Counted from the first letter of the stretch, positions 8,150 through 17,500 are shown. The stretch is 18,662 bases of DNA from Porphyromonadaceae bacterium UBA7332 (GCA_002471225.1 DKPO01000043.1:7005-25666); one strand, 5' to 3'. Translations and numbers: made by a program. Notes: generated by a model not told the origin, from the letters alone.

Positions 8150-9937
8150 TTAATCTAATTTCAACACTGCAAGGAATGCTTTTTGAGGTACCTCTACCGA
8201 ACCAATTTGTTTCATACGTTTTTTACCTTTCTTCTGTTTTTCAAGAAGTTTACGTTTACGTGAAATATCACCACCGTAACATTTCGCCGTTACGTCTTTA
8301 CGTACAGCCTTAATTGTTTCACGAGCTACAATTTTTGATCCGATAGCAGCCTGAATTGCAATATCAAACTGTTGTCTCGGAATCAGCTCTTTCAGTTTCT
8401 CACACATACGTCTTCCTAAGTTTACTGCATTATCAACGTGTGTCAGAGTAGATAGCGCATCAACAGATTCGCCATTCAGCAGAACATCAAGTTTGATAAG
8501 TTTTGACGGACGGAAGTCATGAATATGATAGTCAAAAGAAGCATATCCTTTTGAGATACTTTTCAGTTTATCATAGAAATCAATTACGATCTCTCCTAAT
8601 GGAATATCATATATAATTTCAACACGATCACCTGATATATATTCTTGTTTAATCAACTCTCCCCGTTTACCAAGGCACAATGTCATAATCGGCCCGATGT
8701 AAGTTGTATTCGTAATTACAGATGCACGAATATATGGTTCCTCAATATAGTCAACCAAAGTCGGATCCGGCAGTCCTGAAGGATTGTGTACTTCAGTCAT
8801 TACACCTTTTTTATCGAATACTTTGTACGAAACGTTAGGCACAGTTGTAATAACATCCATGTTAAATTCACGATCCAAACGTTCCTGAATAATCTCCATG
8901 TGCAATAGTCCAAGGAATCCGCAACGGAATCCAAAACCTAATGCAGCAGATGATTCTGGCTGGAATGTAAGGGAAGCATCATTTAACTGTAGTTTTTCCA
9001 ACGATGCACGAAGATCTTCGAAATCTTCACTATCAATCGGATAAACACCGGCAAATACCATCGGTTTTACTTCTTCAAAACCTTCGATACCTTTGCCACA
9101 TGGATTCTTTGTATGCGTAATGGTATCTCCTACCTTAACCTCTTTCGAAGTTTTGATACCAGAGATTATATATCCTACATCACCACAACCCACTTCGTTT
9201 TTTGCAACCATGTCCAAGCGAAGAATTCCGATTTCGTCAGCATCATATTCTTTACCTGTAGCTACAAATTTCACTAAATCACCTTTACGTAGCGTACCAT
9301 TTACGATTTTAAAGTATGCAATGATACCACGGAAAGGGTTAAATACAGAGTCAAAAATCAAAGCTTGCAACGGAGCTTCAGGATCTCCTTTTGGAGCCGG
9401 AACACGTGCTATGATTGCTGACAAGATATCTTCTACACCGATACCTGTTTTACCACTGGCACGGATAATTTCTTCTCGTTTACAACCAATTAATTCTATA
9501 ATTTGATCTTCAACTTCCTCTGGCATTGCACTTGGCAAATCGACTTTATTCACGATCGGAATGATTTCCAGATCATGTTCTATAGCCATATATAAATTTG
9601 AGATCGTCTGAGCCTGAATACCCTGAGCAGCATCTACAATAAGCAGAGCTCCTTCACAAGCCGCAATTGAGCGAGAAACCTCATACGAAAAGTCAACGTG
9701 GCCGGGAGTATCAATCAGGTTCAATGTATATTTTTCTCCATTATATACATAATCCATCTGGATTGCATGACTCTTAATTGTAATCCCTCTCTCGCGCTCC
9801 AAATCCATATTATCAAGTACCTGAGCCTGCAAAGCTTTACCTTCTACAGTTTTTGTAAATTCAAGTAATCGATCGGCCAAAGTACTTTTACCATGGTCAA
9901 TATGAGCAATAATACAAAAGTTGCGTATATTCTTCAT
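8150..9937 (-). CDS. lepA: Elongation factor 4 (LepA), ribosome-associated GTPase
   Basis: Translational GTPase that binds the ribosome and affects initiation, back-translocation or assembly under stress. All 595 residues fit the usual length of about 600. GTPase motifs are intact: AHIDHGKST (11-19), the switch I sequence RGITIKSHA (50-58), DTPGHVDF (76-83), NKVDLP (130-135) and SGKTGIG (161-167). The EF-G-like domains follow, with GFRCGFLGLLHMEII marking domain V. The C-terminus has the LepA-specific basic stretch RKRKLLEKQKKGKKRMKQIG followed by VEVPQKAFLAVLKLD, which distinguishes it from EF-G and BipA. The start at 9937 fits the family's N-terminus exactly. A good -7 promoter match lies 31 bases upstream, and the terminator-like hairpin follows the gene. 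Function is universal housekeeping; neighbours are not functionally linked to it in an obvious way. Confidence 0.98.
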   Translation of the reverse strand: MKNIRNFCIIAHIDHGKSTLADRLLEFTKTVEGKALQAQVLDNMDLERERGITIKSHAIQMDYVYNGEKYTLNLIDTPGHVDFSYEVSRSIAACEGALLIVDAAQGIQAQTISNLYMAIEHDLEIIPIVNKVDLPSAMPEEVEDQIIELIGCKREEIIRASGKTGIGVEDILSAIIARVPAPKGDPEAPLQALIFDSVFNPFRGIIAYFKIVNGTLRKGDLVKFVATGKEYDADEIGILRLDMVAKNEVGCGDVGYIISGIKTSKEVKVGDTITHTKNPCGKGIEGFEEVKPMVFAGVYPIDSEDFEDLRASLEKLQLNDASLTFQPESSAALGFGFRCGFLGLLHMEIIQERLDREFNMDVITTVPNVSYKVFDKKGVMTEVHNPSGLPDPTLVDYIEEPYIRASVITNTTYIGPIMTLCLGKRGELIKQEYISGDRVEIIYDIPLGEIVIDFYDKLKSISKGYASFDYHIHDFRPSKLIKLDVLLNGESVDALSTLTHVDNAVNLGRRMCEKLKELIPRQQFDIAIQAAIGSKIVARETIKAVRKDVTAKCYGGDISRKRKLLEKQKKGKKRMKQIGSVEVPQKAFLAVLKLD

Positions 9938-9968
9938 CTAAAAAATAGTATACTTATTCAATTCACGG

Positions 9969-9976
9969 CAAATATA
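9969..9976 (-). promoter_or_regulatory. Candidate -7 promoter element for lepA
   Basis: On the minus strand this reads TATATTTG, an exact match to the Bacteroidota consensus TAnnTTTG. It lies 31 bases before the lepA ATG, a suitable distance for a short leader. No clear TTTG is seen at the usual -33 position, so this is only moderately supported. Confidence 0.45.
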
Positions 9977-10056
9977 ATAAAAAAAAGCAGATCTACCCCT
10001 CTATTTTATCATAACTAAATCAAAGACTCATATAGATATGAGGTCATTTATCTCTA

Positions 10057-10083
10057 ATAGTCTGAAAGAAATCGACAGACTAT
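10057..10083. repeat. Inverted repeat upstream of the lepA promoter
   Basis: ATAGTCTG at 10057-10064 is repeated in perfect inverted orientation as CAGACTAT at 10076-10083 with an eleven-base spacer. There is no T-run on either side, so it is not a typical terminator. A weaker palindrome (CTCATA/TATGAG) lies nearby at about 10027-10042. Together these fill most of the otherwise empty stretch between the lepA promoter and the upstream gene's terminator. They could be a protein-binding site, or chance. Confidence 0.35.
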
Positions 10084-10126
10084 AACTAAGAGCTTCTTAA
10101 TAGTGATCTGAGAAATGATATTACAC

Positions 10127-10178
10127 AAAAAAAGAGCCTGCTCAAAGATTACAGCAATCTTATAAGCAGACTCTTTTT
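10127..10178 (-). terminator. Terminator of the secreted-protein gene
   Basis: A long stem pairs 10129-10142 with 10165-10178 with one mismatch, and an inner AAGATT/AATCTT pair extends it. Minus-strand reading gives a T-run of seven after the stem. The plus strand also has a T-run, so it may work in both directions. It lies 19 bases after the stop codon. Confidence 0.85.
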
Positions 10179-10196
10179 GTCTATATCTTTTTTTAA

Positions 10197-11114
10197 TTAA
10201 TCATCCCAATCATCATCGTCGTCGTCATCATCACGATCTCGTTTAAACTTAAAATCGTCCCAGTCATCCCATCTGTCACCACGGGATGAACCCATAACTT
10301 CATAACGATCCCGACCCCATCCGTCTTTTCTCAATTCAAAATAAATATCACCATACTGGAATACTAATTTTCCACCCTGATACTTACGTTGGGCCCAATA
10401 AGGAATTTCATCAATACAAGCTCCTCTCGGAGGTCTTACCACGTAGTAATCCCCACGATATTTGCGATAAAAAACACCCCGATAATAATAGTATCTTTTA
10501 CCGTGTACATAAACCTTTGTAGCTCCTTTAGGCAACCATGGAGCAACCATCCCGAACGGAGGCATAACTACAACATATCGTCCGCCTCTGTATTGATAAA
10601 AGCATCCATCATAATAATTATATTTATGTGAATGATAATACACAGGACGATGCCCGTGAGGTAGCGTCGTACAGCCATTCCACCAGTTATTATTTCCCGG
10701 ATGCGGTCTGTGTCCGTAATCAGGACGCTGTCCATAATCAGGTCGATGCGAATTTCCCGGATAAACAGGTCTGTTATTCTCAGGTCTTGGTTTACTATAA
10801 TCCGGATAACCCGTTGGTCTGTTCGAATTATTTGGTTTCGGAGCAGGTTTGGTCTGAGGTCTTACCGATGGCTTCGTTTGTGGCCGTGAAGGCCTTTCAG
10901 CCGGTTTCGTTTGCGGACGGGGACGTATATAATCCTTTGTCCTTTTATCGTCAGATGAGGATCCATTTTTCAATCGCTCTGATCTGCTCTGGCTTTCATT
11001 CCGTTTATTACCTTTTTCCTCATTTGAAGATCTCCCACGCGAATAATCCTGCGCATAAATCAATCCATGAGAGGCAATTAAAGCCAAACATAATAATGTA
11101 AATAGTTTCTTCAT
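10197..11114 (-). CDS. Secreted Arg/Pro/Tyr-rich protein with Asp-rich tail (DUF6515-like repeats)
   Basis: Function unknown, 305 residues, exported. A signal peptide ends near AYA-like IYAQ (about residue 22). Then comes a basic, disordered Ser/Arg/Lys stretch (25-62), followed by a proline-rich linker with three exact RPQTKP units (66-71, 77-82, 85-90) and RPDYG units at 124-128 and 130-134. A Tyr-rich module follows with at least two related copies: YYDGCFYQYRGGRYVVVMPP (167-186) and YYRGVFYRKYRGDYYVVRPP (210-229). A looser third copy lies near 245-274. The tail (281-305) is almost all Asp, Trp, Arg and Lys, with eight consecutive aspartates. The Tyr/Gly/Val-Val-Pro-Pro pattern resembles the DUF6515 family; I infer this without a search. 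Three cysteines remain outside the signal peptide (C147, C171, C233). A role at the cell surface, perhaps binding metal or polyanion, is only a guess. It is monocistronic, between ssrA and lepA, with its own terminator. Confidence 0.85.
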   Translation of the reverse strand: MKKLFTLLCLALIASHGLIYAQDYSRGRSSNEEKGNKRNESQSRSERLKNGSSSDDKRTKDYIRPRPQTKPAERPSRPQTKPSVRPQTKPAPKPNNSNRPTGYPDYSKPRPENNRPVYPGNSHRPDYGQRPDYGHRPHPGNNNWWNGCTTLPHGHRPVYYHSHKYNYYDGCFYQYRGGRYVVVMPPFGMVAPWLPKGATKVYVHGKRYYYYRGVFYRKYRGDYYVVRPPRGACIDEIPYWAQRKYQGGKLVFQYGDIYFELRKDGWGRDRYEVMGSSRGDRWDDWDDFKFKRDRDDDDDDDDWDD

Positions 11115-11202
11115 AATAGTCTCAATTCAGTTTAGTTATTACGAATATAGAGAACTAAAACCAGAAGACCTAACATTTATACGATAATTAACAATAACAC
11201 AT

Positions 11203-11235
11203 AAAAAAAGAGATACTCTTTAAAAGAGTACCTCT
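11203..11235 (-). terminator. Terminator of ssrA (tmRNA)
   Basis: TACTCTT at 11214-11220 pairs with AAGAGTA at 11224-11230. After one A/C mismatch the stem continues with AGAG (11209-11212) to CTCT (11232-11235). On the minus strand it is followed by a run of seven T. It begins six bases beyond the encoded 3' end of the tmRNA. Confidence 0.85.
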
Positions 11236-11240
11236 ATAAG

Positions 11241-11637
11241 TGGAGATGGAGGGAGTCGAACCCTCGTCCAAACAAGGAAACAATATGCTTTCTACATGCT
11301 TATCTTCGTTTTAAATTTTCGAGCTTGAGGTACGACCGAAGCAATCAGCCACAAACCTTATCTTCTTAATTTCATGAAAAAGTCGAAGCTCCATTTTCAC
11401 TATTCCCGATTTACTTGCACCACCGGATCGAAATGCTTCGGGATTACAGCTTTCGGGTGATGTCCTGTCTGATCACCTAGTGACCGGATTAAGCTAATCT
11501 ACTATGATTCGATTAAGCAGCAAGAGCGTAGTTATTTTCGCCAGTTAAATTTTTGAAGTCTGAGATTAAAGAGCCAGGCTACAATGCTCTGCATGCTTAC
11601 ATATCTTTTCTACTCGCTGTCAAATCCAGACATCCCC
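11241..11637 (-). ncRNA. ssrA: Transfer-messenger RNA (tmRNA)
   Basis: Rescues stalled ribosomes with SmpB and tags the unfinished protein for degradation. The 5' end GGGGATG pairs with CATCTCC at the 3' end to form the tRNA-like acceptor stem. The third pair is a G-U wobble, the identity element read by alanyl-tRNA synthetase. The T-arm is seen as GGACGAGGGTTCGACTCCC, including GGTTCGA. An internal reading frame gives the tag GENNYALAA followed by TAA. The 5' end GGGGATGTCTGGATTTGACAG fits the conserved tmRNA start. The gene ends with the discriminator A at 11241 and the next bases are not CCA, so the CCA tail must be added after transcription. Length is about 397 bases, normal for a one-piece tmRNA. 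A perfect -7 promoter match lies about 20 bases upstream and a terminator follows. This is not a permuted two-piece form. Confidence 0.97.
11513..11542 (-). other. tmRNA proteolysis-tag reading frame
   Basis: The resume codon GGC (11540-11542) begins the frame GENNYALAA and TAA ends it at 11513-11515. With the alanine carried by the tmRNA itself, the added tag is AGENNYALAA. The ALAA end is the usual signal for Clp proteases. Confidence 0.95.
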
Positions 11638-11656
11638 ATAAATCAGATATGTGATG

Positions 11657-11664
11657 CAAAAATA
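11657..11664 (-). promoter_or_regulatory. Candidate -7 promoter element for ssrA
   Basis: Reads TATTTTTG on the minus strand, an exact match to TAnnTTTG. The mature tmRNA 5' end is 19 bases downstream, leaving a short leader that RNase P would remove. No convincing -33 element is visible. Confidence 0.45.
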
Positions 11665-11753
11665 ATGAATTATTGGATATCTCCTATGATTAGCTCATTA
11701 TTTTTAAAGTAAAAATCTATCTATTTCAAACATCAAAACAACATAATATAGAA

Positions 11754-11798
11754 ACAGACCAGCTTGTCTTATTCCTGAAAGGAGACAAACCGGTCTGT
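11754..11798 (-). terminator. Hairpin closing the SusCD-TlpA operon
   Basis: Arms at 11754-11769 and 11783-11798 pair at 14 of 16 positions, including ACAGACC with GGTCTGT and TTGTCT with AGACAA. On the minus strand the stem is followed by only a short, interrupted T-stretch, so it may be a weaker terminator or mRNA 3'-end stabiliser. It begins 22 bases after the tlpA-like stop. Confidence 0.7.
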
Positions 11799-11820
11799 AT
11801 TTACCTATAAAACAAGCAGA

Positions 11821-13182
11821 TTACAATAATTCCTCTAACTGTTTTTTTAATTTTGGATCAGATGGTCTTTTTGCATAAGCATCAACAATCTTTCCTTCTT
11901 TATCTACAATAAGAATACGCGGAACACCACGAATCAGATATTGTTTTACGACCGGAGATCTAAATCCGTCAGGCAGATTCAAATTCAGCGTTTCATCGCC
12001 TTTCTTTGCAATAAACTCTTTCCACGCCTGAATCAAACCTTCACCTGTATCTAAAGACATAGAGATAAACTGAATGTTTTCATCTTTCATTTCACGTGCA
12101 ATCTTTTCTAGGTGAGGCATTTCAGCCTTACAAGGAGAACATCCTGTAAACCAAAAGTCAACCAATACAACTTTGCCTTTGTAATCCGAAAGACGATATT
12201 CTTTGCCATTAATATCTTTTGCTACAAAATCAGGAGCAATCACCCCACGTGCCACGGGTTTATTACGTTCTGTCAATTGTGCATATTTCTCTTTCACCGC
12301 AGATAATTCAGCTTTATCGGCATCCGTTACCATATAGTTATCAGCAATAACAAGATAGTTTGCAAAATCGTCCGAAAAGCCTTTTAAAAGCGTATTATTC
12401 AATATTTCCAATAAAAAAGCAGATCTAACCTTTTTACTCTTGATACGTTTTGCGTACAAATCCAGATAATCTTTTGTTGAAACCGGAATAACGCCATCTC
12501 TTTCCATTTGCTCGAATGCCATTTCCATAGCCATCCACCATTTTGGAACAAGAACAATTTCATCTTCTTCAAAGGTAAGATCTTTTAAAAAGTCAAAATA
12601 TTCAGGTGCAAGCTCAGGAGTCTCATTACGGAATGCTATAGCATTCACAGGTCCTTCCAGACGAAGACGCATATCTGTATATTTGTACATCGCTTTTTGC
12701 AGACGCTTAAACGAGTCTGAAAAAGAAGTCTGATCAACACGGGCTGATAAATCTGCTACTTCTTTATTGCGGGCTGCAATCCATTCCGATGAGAATATCT
12801 TCACCTCATCATTAGGTGTATAACCTAAATACTTATATGTATTGACATACTTGTTTTCTTCTACATTATCTCCTTTGAAGATAATAGAGTCACCTGAAGT
12901 TTCCAAAATGATATTTGCTCCATCGTTTACATAGATAGTGTAATATCTGCTGGAAGGACTTATATAAGTATAATGCCCTAATTTACTTTTATCAATCTCA
13001 AGAACAAACTCATTGCTTGCATTCCGGTCTAACTTTTTATAACCGGATTCTCCTTCTCTGGCAAATGTGGCATTCGTTTCTGTCCCACCTCGTTTTACAA
13101 TTCGGGCAGACGTTTGTCCTATAATGGTCTGTACACAGAAACATGAAAAACATAAGGCTGCTAATAGCTGGATTTTTCTCAT
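11821..13182 (-). CDS. TlpA-like thioredoxin-fold protein
   Basis: Exported thiol-disulfide oxidoreductase of 453 residues, much longer than a bare thioredoxin. A signal peptide ends near residue 22 (TIIGQTS). Residues about 25-300 form a poorly recognised N-terminal region: first beta-rich (to about 105), then mostly helical. The C-terminal redoxin domain starts near APDFVAKDINGK (316-327). It has the active site FTGCSPCKAEMPHL with C348 and C351, and the cis-proline loop RGVPRILIVD with P421. The motif is complete, so the domain should be redox-active in the periplasm, reducing disulfides or passing electrons. It is the last gene of the operon: the start is two bases after the SusD stop, so expression is surely linked to the outer-membrane uptake pair. 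Partner proteins and substrate are unknown. The same gene pairing occurs in many Bacteroidota. Confidence 0.93.
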   Translation of the reverse strand: MRKIQLLAALCFSCFCVQTIIGQTSARIVKRGGTETNATFAREGESGYKKLDRNASNEFVLEIDKSKLGHYTYISPSSRYYTIYVNDGANIILETSGDSIIFKGDNVEENKYVNTYKYLGYTPNDEVKIFSSEWIAARNKEVADLSARVDQTSFSDSFKRLQKAMYKYTDMRLRLEGPVNAIAFRNETPELAPEYFDFLKDLTFEEDEIVLVPKWWMAMEMAFEQMERDGVIPVSTKDYLDLYAKRIKSKKVRSAFLLEILNNTLLKGFSDDFANYLVIADNYMVTDADKAELSAVKEKYAQLTERNKPVARGVIAPDFVAKDINGKEYRLSDYKGKVVLVDFWFTGCSPCKAEMPHLEKIAREMKDENIQFISMSLDTGEGLIQAWKEFIAKKGDETLNLNLPDGFRSPVVKQYLIRGVPRILIVDKEGKIVDAYAKRPSDPKLKKQLEELL

Positions 13183-13184
13183 TA

Positions 13185-14558
13185 TTATTTACTGTTTTGA
13201 ATTAAGTTCGGATTACTTTCCATCGCTTCGATAGAGAATGGCAGAATATATAAATGAGAATTAGGCTCAAGCTTATATTCTACATCACGGATTGTTTTGG
13301 TTAACGTACGACGATATTCAGGAATAACCGTATAACGCTTTGCATCAAAGAAGGTATTCGATGTCAGGATTAGCTCCATACGTCTTTCATTAATTACCAA
13401 CTGACGTGCTTCAGCCGCATCTTTCGCTTCAACAGGAACCATCTCTCCTGCACGGAATCTGTATTCTCTCAGTGCATTAAGCCAGCTTACAGTCTCCGAA
13501 ACATTCCCCATACGTGCATAACATTCGGCTATGATCAGATATACTTCTGACAAACGAATACCTGCTGAGTTCCATTTTACTTTATTATAAGTTCCGAAAC
13601 ACAAAGAACCTGGCTCTACAGATGGGTGCGCACGGGCTGTTAACAGAAACAACTCTTTACGAAGATCTTTTTCATCGAATAAATCTACCACATCCTTAAT
13701 TACGTGTGTCATATCCGGAGACAACTCACTTGTTCCGTGCGCATGAAAGATACACTCCGGCATATCCATATCAATATTTACCCATGGGTTTTGCAACTTC
13801 GCATCTGCATAAGTTTCCAGATCCCATAAGGCTACATCATAATCCATTACTTTCAAAGCTGCATCTAAAGCTGCCTGCAACTCTCCTTTGTATAAATGAA
13901 CTTTTGCTTTCAAGGCATATCCCATTGCTTTACCCGGACGATACACATTCTCGCGTTTAACCGGTAAATCATTGATTGAAGCCTCAATATCTTGCTGAAT
14001 GAAATCATATACTTCCTGAACGGTGCTTTGCCCCGGTATATCTTCCATATTAAACTCCTTACGCAAAACAATCCCACGATCAGATGCTGCTGTAGCCGGA
14101 TCATAAGCTTTAGCATAAACATTTACCAGATGGAAATAGCTAAAAGCACGGAGCAAACGAGCCTGCGCTTTTGCTTTTATACGTAAAGCGTCTGAACCTT
14201 TTGCCTCGTCAATCCCATCAAGCAAAATATTAAATTGAGCAATTCGTTTATATACATCATTATATAAGTAATCTATCTCAATAATTTTTGAACGATCAAA
14301 GCTTTCATCCCATAAAAAACTGGCTGATGGTATCTGGTATTTATAAGATAGCACCTCATCCATTTTGTAATGAATAGCTTCTTCCGGCAAATACAAAAAA
14401 TTACTCACATCATATTTTGGATAGAAGGTTTCTATCAGACCATTATAATCCTCAACCGTTTCTATAATCGAATCCCCTTTGGGTATAATATCCAAATAAT
14501 TACAAGCTGTAGCACTTAATAAAATCGATGCTACTGATATATATTTTATTAATTTCAT
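13185..14558 (-). CDS. SusD/RagB-family outer-membrane lipoprotein
   Basis: Surface substrate-binding lid of a SusCD transporter. The 457-residue protein starts with a lipoprotein signal whose lipobox ATAC places the acylated cysteine at C19, followed by NYLDIIPKGD, typical of the family. The N-terminal tetratricopeptide-like helices and the RagB/SusD region are recognisable: RLLRAFSYFHLVNVYAKAYD (128-147, including the AFSYFHL sequence usual in SusD) and LSEVYLIIAECYARMG near the middle of the C-terminal half. INERRMELILTSNTFFDAKR follows, and the end is SNPNLIQNSK. It is shorter than many SusD proteins. It lies 18 bases after the SusC gene and two bases before the thioredoxin gene. The ligand cannot be read from sequence: no glycan enzymes are nearby, so a glycan role is less likely than for polysaccharide loci, and a peptide is one alternative. 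Confidence 0.95.
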   Translation of the reverse strand: MKLIKYISVASILLSATACNYLDIIPKGDSIIETVEDYNGLIETFYPKYDVSNFLYLPEEAIHYKMDEVLSYKYQIPSASFLWDESFDRSKIIEIDYLYNDVYKRIAQFNILLDGIDEAKGSDALRIKAKAQARLLRAFSYFHLVNVYAKAYDPATAASDRGIVLRKEFNMEDIPGQSTVQEVYDFIQQDIEASINDLPVKRENVYRPGKAMGYALKAKVHLYKGELQAALDAALKVMDYDVALWDLETYADAKLQNPWVNIDMDMPECIFHAHGTSELSPDMTHVIKDVVDLFDEKDLRKELFLLTARAHPSVEPGSLCFGTYNKVKWNSAGIRLSEVYLIIAECYARMGNVSETVSWLNALREYRFRAGEMVPVEAKDAAEARQLVINERRMELILTSNTFFDAKRYTVIPEYRRTLTKTIRDVEYKLEPNSHLYILPFSIEAMESNPNLIQNSK

Positions 14559-14576
14559 TACTTAATCGTTTTGGAA

Positions 14577-17500
14577 TTAAAAACTAACATTTACACCAAA
14601 GGTATAAGTTGGCATTATTTTATTACCTCTCGATCCTCCATTTTGATTATGCACTTCCGGATCAATACCTTTATCATTAAAAGCTATATAAAACGGATTA
14701 TCAACCTGCGCACGAAGCACTGCTGTTTTAAATCCTATTTTCTGCAGGAAGCTTTGAGGAACATAATAATTTAAACCAATATTTCGCGCACGTATATACG
14801 AAGCAGAAAGAATATGTTCATCTGCAAACATCCAATGATCCGCACGGTTAGGGTCTTGTCCGTATTTATCAATAGACGGTATAGAACCCTGATTAGCCGG
14901 AGTCCATCTGTTTGCAAGATCACCATGAACGGCTCCGCCACCTACTCCCTGATAAAGAGGCATTACATCATTACGCATGCTATGTCCTGTATAATAAACA
15001 AAACGGGTAAACAGCTCGAAGTTTTTATATTGCGCAGAAAGATGCAACATTCCCTCCCACTTCGGAGCTAACTGTCCGACAGCATAAATTGCACTGATAT
15101 TACGAACCGGATCATTACTTACCGGATTTCCATTTTCGTCAAATACGATCGGATCTCCGATTTCGTTTAATCCGCCATATTTATAAGCATACATCGTACC
15201 ACGTCCCGAACCCGACAAATAATAGCCATTCGGATTACGTAATAAGTCTAATGCATTCGTTGGCTCAAAATCAATTTTCTCAATTGTATTTTTATTATGT
15301 GCAGCAGTCAGCTGAGAAGTAAACCTCCAGTCTTTGGTTTTAATCCAGTCATAAGAAGCACTCATTTCCACTCCTTTATTAGACATCGCTCCGTTATTTA
15401 CACGTCCCTGCGGAAAGCCCATGGAAGGATCATAGCGCTTTGGTGCAAGCAAGTCTGAACTATAGCGTTTATATACATCCAACGATGCATTCAGTCGGTT
15501 CCATGCTGCGAAATCGATACCAAAATTAAACGTAGATGTTTGTTCCCAACGCAATAATTTGTTCGGTGGCGTCATAATCTCAGTCATGATATCTCCGGTC
15601 TCAGGTGAAACAGCTGTAAATCCGATAAGGAAAGGTGTCGAATTCTGATCTACATTTCCGGTAATACCATAAGTCACACGTACCTTTAACATATCAATCC
15701 AAGAGTACGGCTGCATAAATGCTTCATTATTTGCATTCCAGCTGGCTCCTACAGACCATAAGGGACGATAACGATATTTCGGATCCGTCCCGAACAAGTC
15801 AGCCTGATCCATACGCACACTTACAGTCGCCGAATAACGTGAATCATACGTATATCCCGCATTAAAATAAGCTGAAATATAACGGTGCATCGCATCCGCA
15901 ATATTCATATTCGGTGCAAGTTTTTGAGTTTGATCAGACAACAATCCGGTCACTCCCACTTTAGCCATATAATCCCAATCAACATATTGGTATGACAACA
16001 ATTGATCGTCATAACCATAACGATCATGGCCTGTCAGTCTGATTTTATTCTCACGCATCTCAAAACCGGCTAAAGCCGAAATAGCATGTTTTTCATTAAA
16101 CAAAGTTGAATAATTCAACTGAGTACGGAAATTCATGTTTTGCAACTGCTTATCGCTTTCAGCTAACTTACCACCTTTGGGTATATTATAGATGGCTTCG
16201 TCATAAGCTCCGATCGTTGTGTATCTATTGATCAGCTCACGCATTTCGTAGGATTGCGCAGATGAATATGCTTCTGATTTACCATTGATATGTTCATACT
16301 GGAAACGGACATCCAATGTCAGATCTTTTATAATTTTGAATTCCGCATTCGCAAGTACTTTCAAATATATATCACGGTTCTTAGACCATGAACCAGATTC
16401 CAGATCATCATACACATTATAGCCCATTTGCTGAAATTCCGGATTCTCTCCAATCTCCATCGAGCGATACATATTGAACGGATAAAGCTGCGAACGCATC
16501 CCATTATCGTCAATAATCTGATCATAAGGCATAAAAGTAGTAGCTCCGATATAGCTCAGATTCTTGTTTTTTGAGTTATCAATATTCATCGATATCCCCG
16601 TATTAAACTTAAACCATTTCGTAAAATTGAATGTATTATTCAGATTCATAGCAATACGATTGCTTGTAGCATCTACACTATTCGGCTTATTATCCTGAAA
16701 ACGGGCTGAGAAATAAGTCTGAGCAAAATCAGATCCTTGAGAAATCGATAGATTATAATCTTGCGAGAAAGAAGATCTGGCAAAACGGTCTAAATATTCG
16801 CGACGATAATCACGTCCGCGAAGCTTAGAAATCTGCGCATCAACATCCTGTTGCGTCAATTCACCAAAAGCCATCCGTGCATATAAATCCTTCACCTTCG
16901 TCACATATCCCGGTGAACGACTGTCATTCATCATATAAAAATACTCCTGTGGGTCAGCTTTATATATCGGATCATTGATCATATAATCAATTTCATAATC
17001 AATAATATCCGACGTTGAAGCATAGTTCAGATAATCCAGACCTGCATCGGGTGTGATATAATAATTCGCAGAGAAATTAACAGCCGGCTTCTGAGTTGTT
17101 CCTTTACGTGTCGTAATCACAATAACTCCGTTCGCCGCACGCACTCCATAAAGAGATGTAGCAGCCGCATCCTTCAATACAGTAATATTCTCCACATCAT
17201 CCGGATTTACCAACCCAAGGCCTGTAGAAGATGTGCCTGCAAAAAAGTTAGAGATGTTTTCAACCGGCATCCCATCAATAACGATCAACGGTTGAGAACT
17301 CAAAGAGAATGAAGATGTACCTCGAATTGACAAACCACCCTTGGTTGATAATCCGGGAACCAGTCCCTCCAGATTGGAAGTAATATTAGGAGCCTTGATT
17401 TGAGCAAGCTTCTCCTTTGAAAGAATTACAGCCGAGCCCGAAGCCCGTTCTCTGGAGATCGTTTGAAAACCGGTAACTACAACTTCATCAAGAGCCTTGT

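Noticed and set aside
9093..9506. Plus-strand open frame of 137 codons
   Set aside because: It lies entirely antisense inside lepA, whose protein is certain, and shows no family features.
10628..11101. Plus-strand open frame of 157 codons opposite the secreted protein gene
   Set aside because: Its length comes from the low-complexity repeats on the other strand, and it has no domain, signal or leader of its own.
11142..11149. Possible -7 element TATATTCG for the secreted-protein gene
   Set aside because: One mismatch in the critical TTTG part and no -33 element, so not reliable enough to list.
11241..11637. A conventional tRNA gene at the tRNA-like end
   Set aside because: The T-arm and acceptor fit a tRNA, but there is no anticodon stem, and the tag frame and distant 5' end show it is tmRNA.
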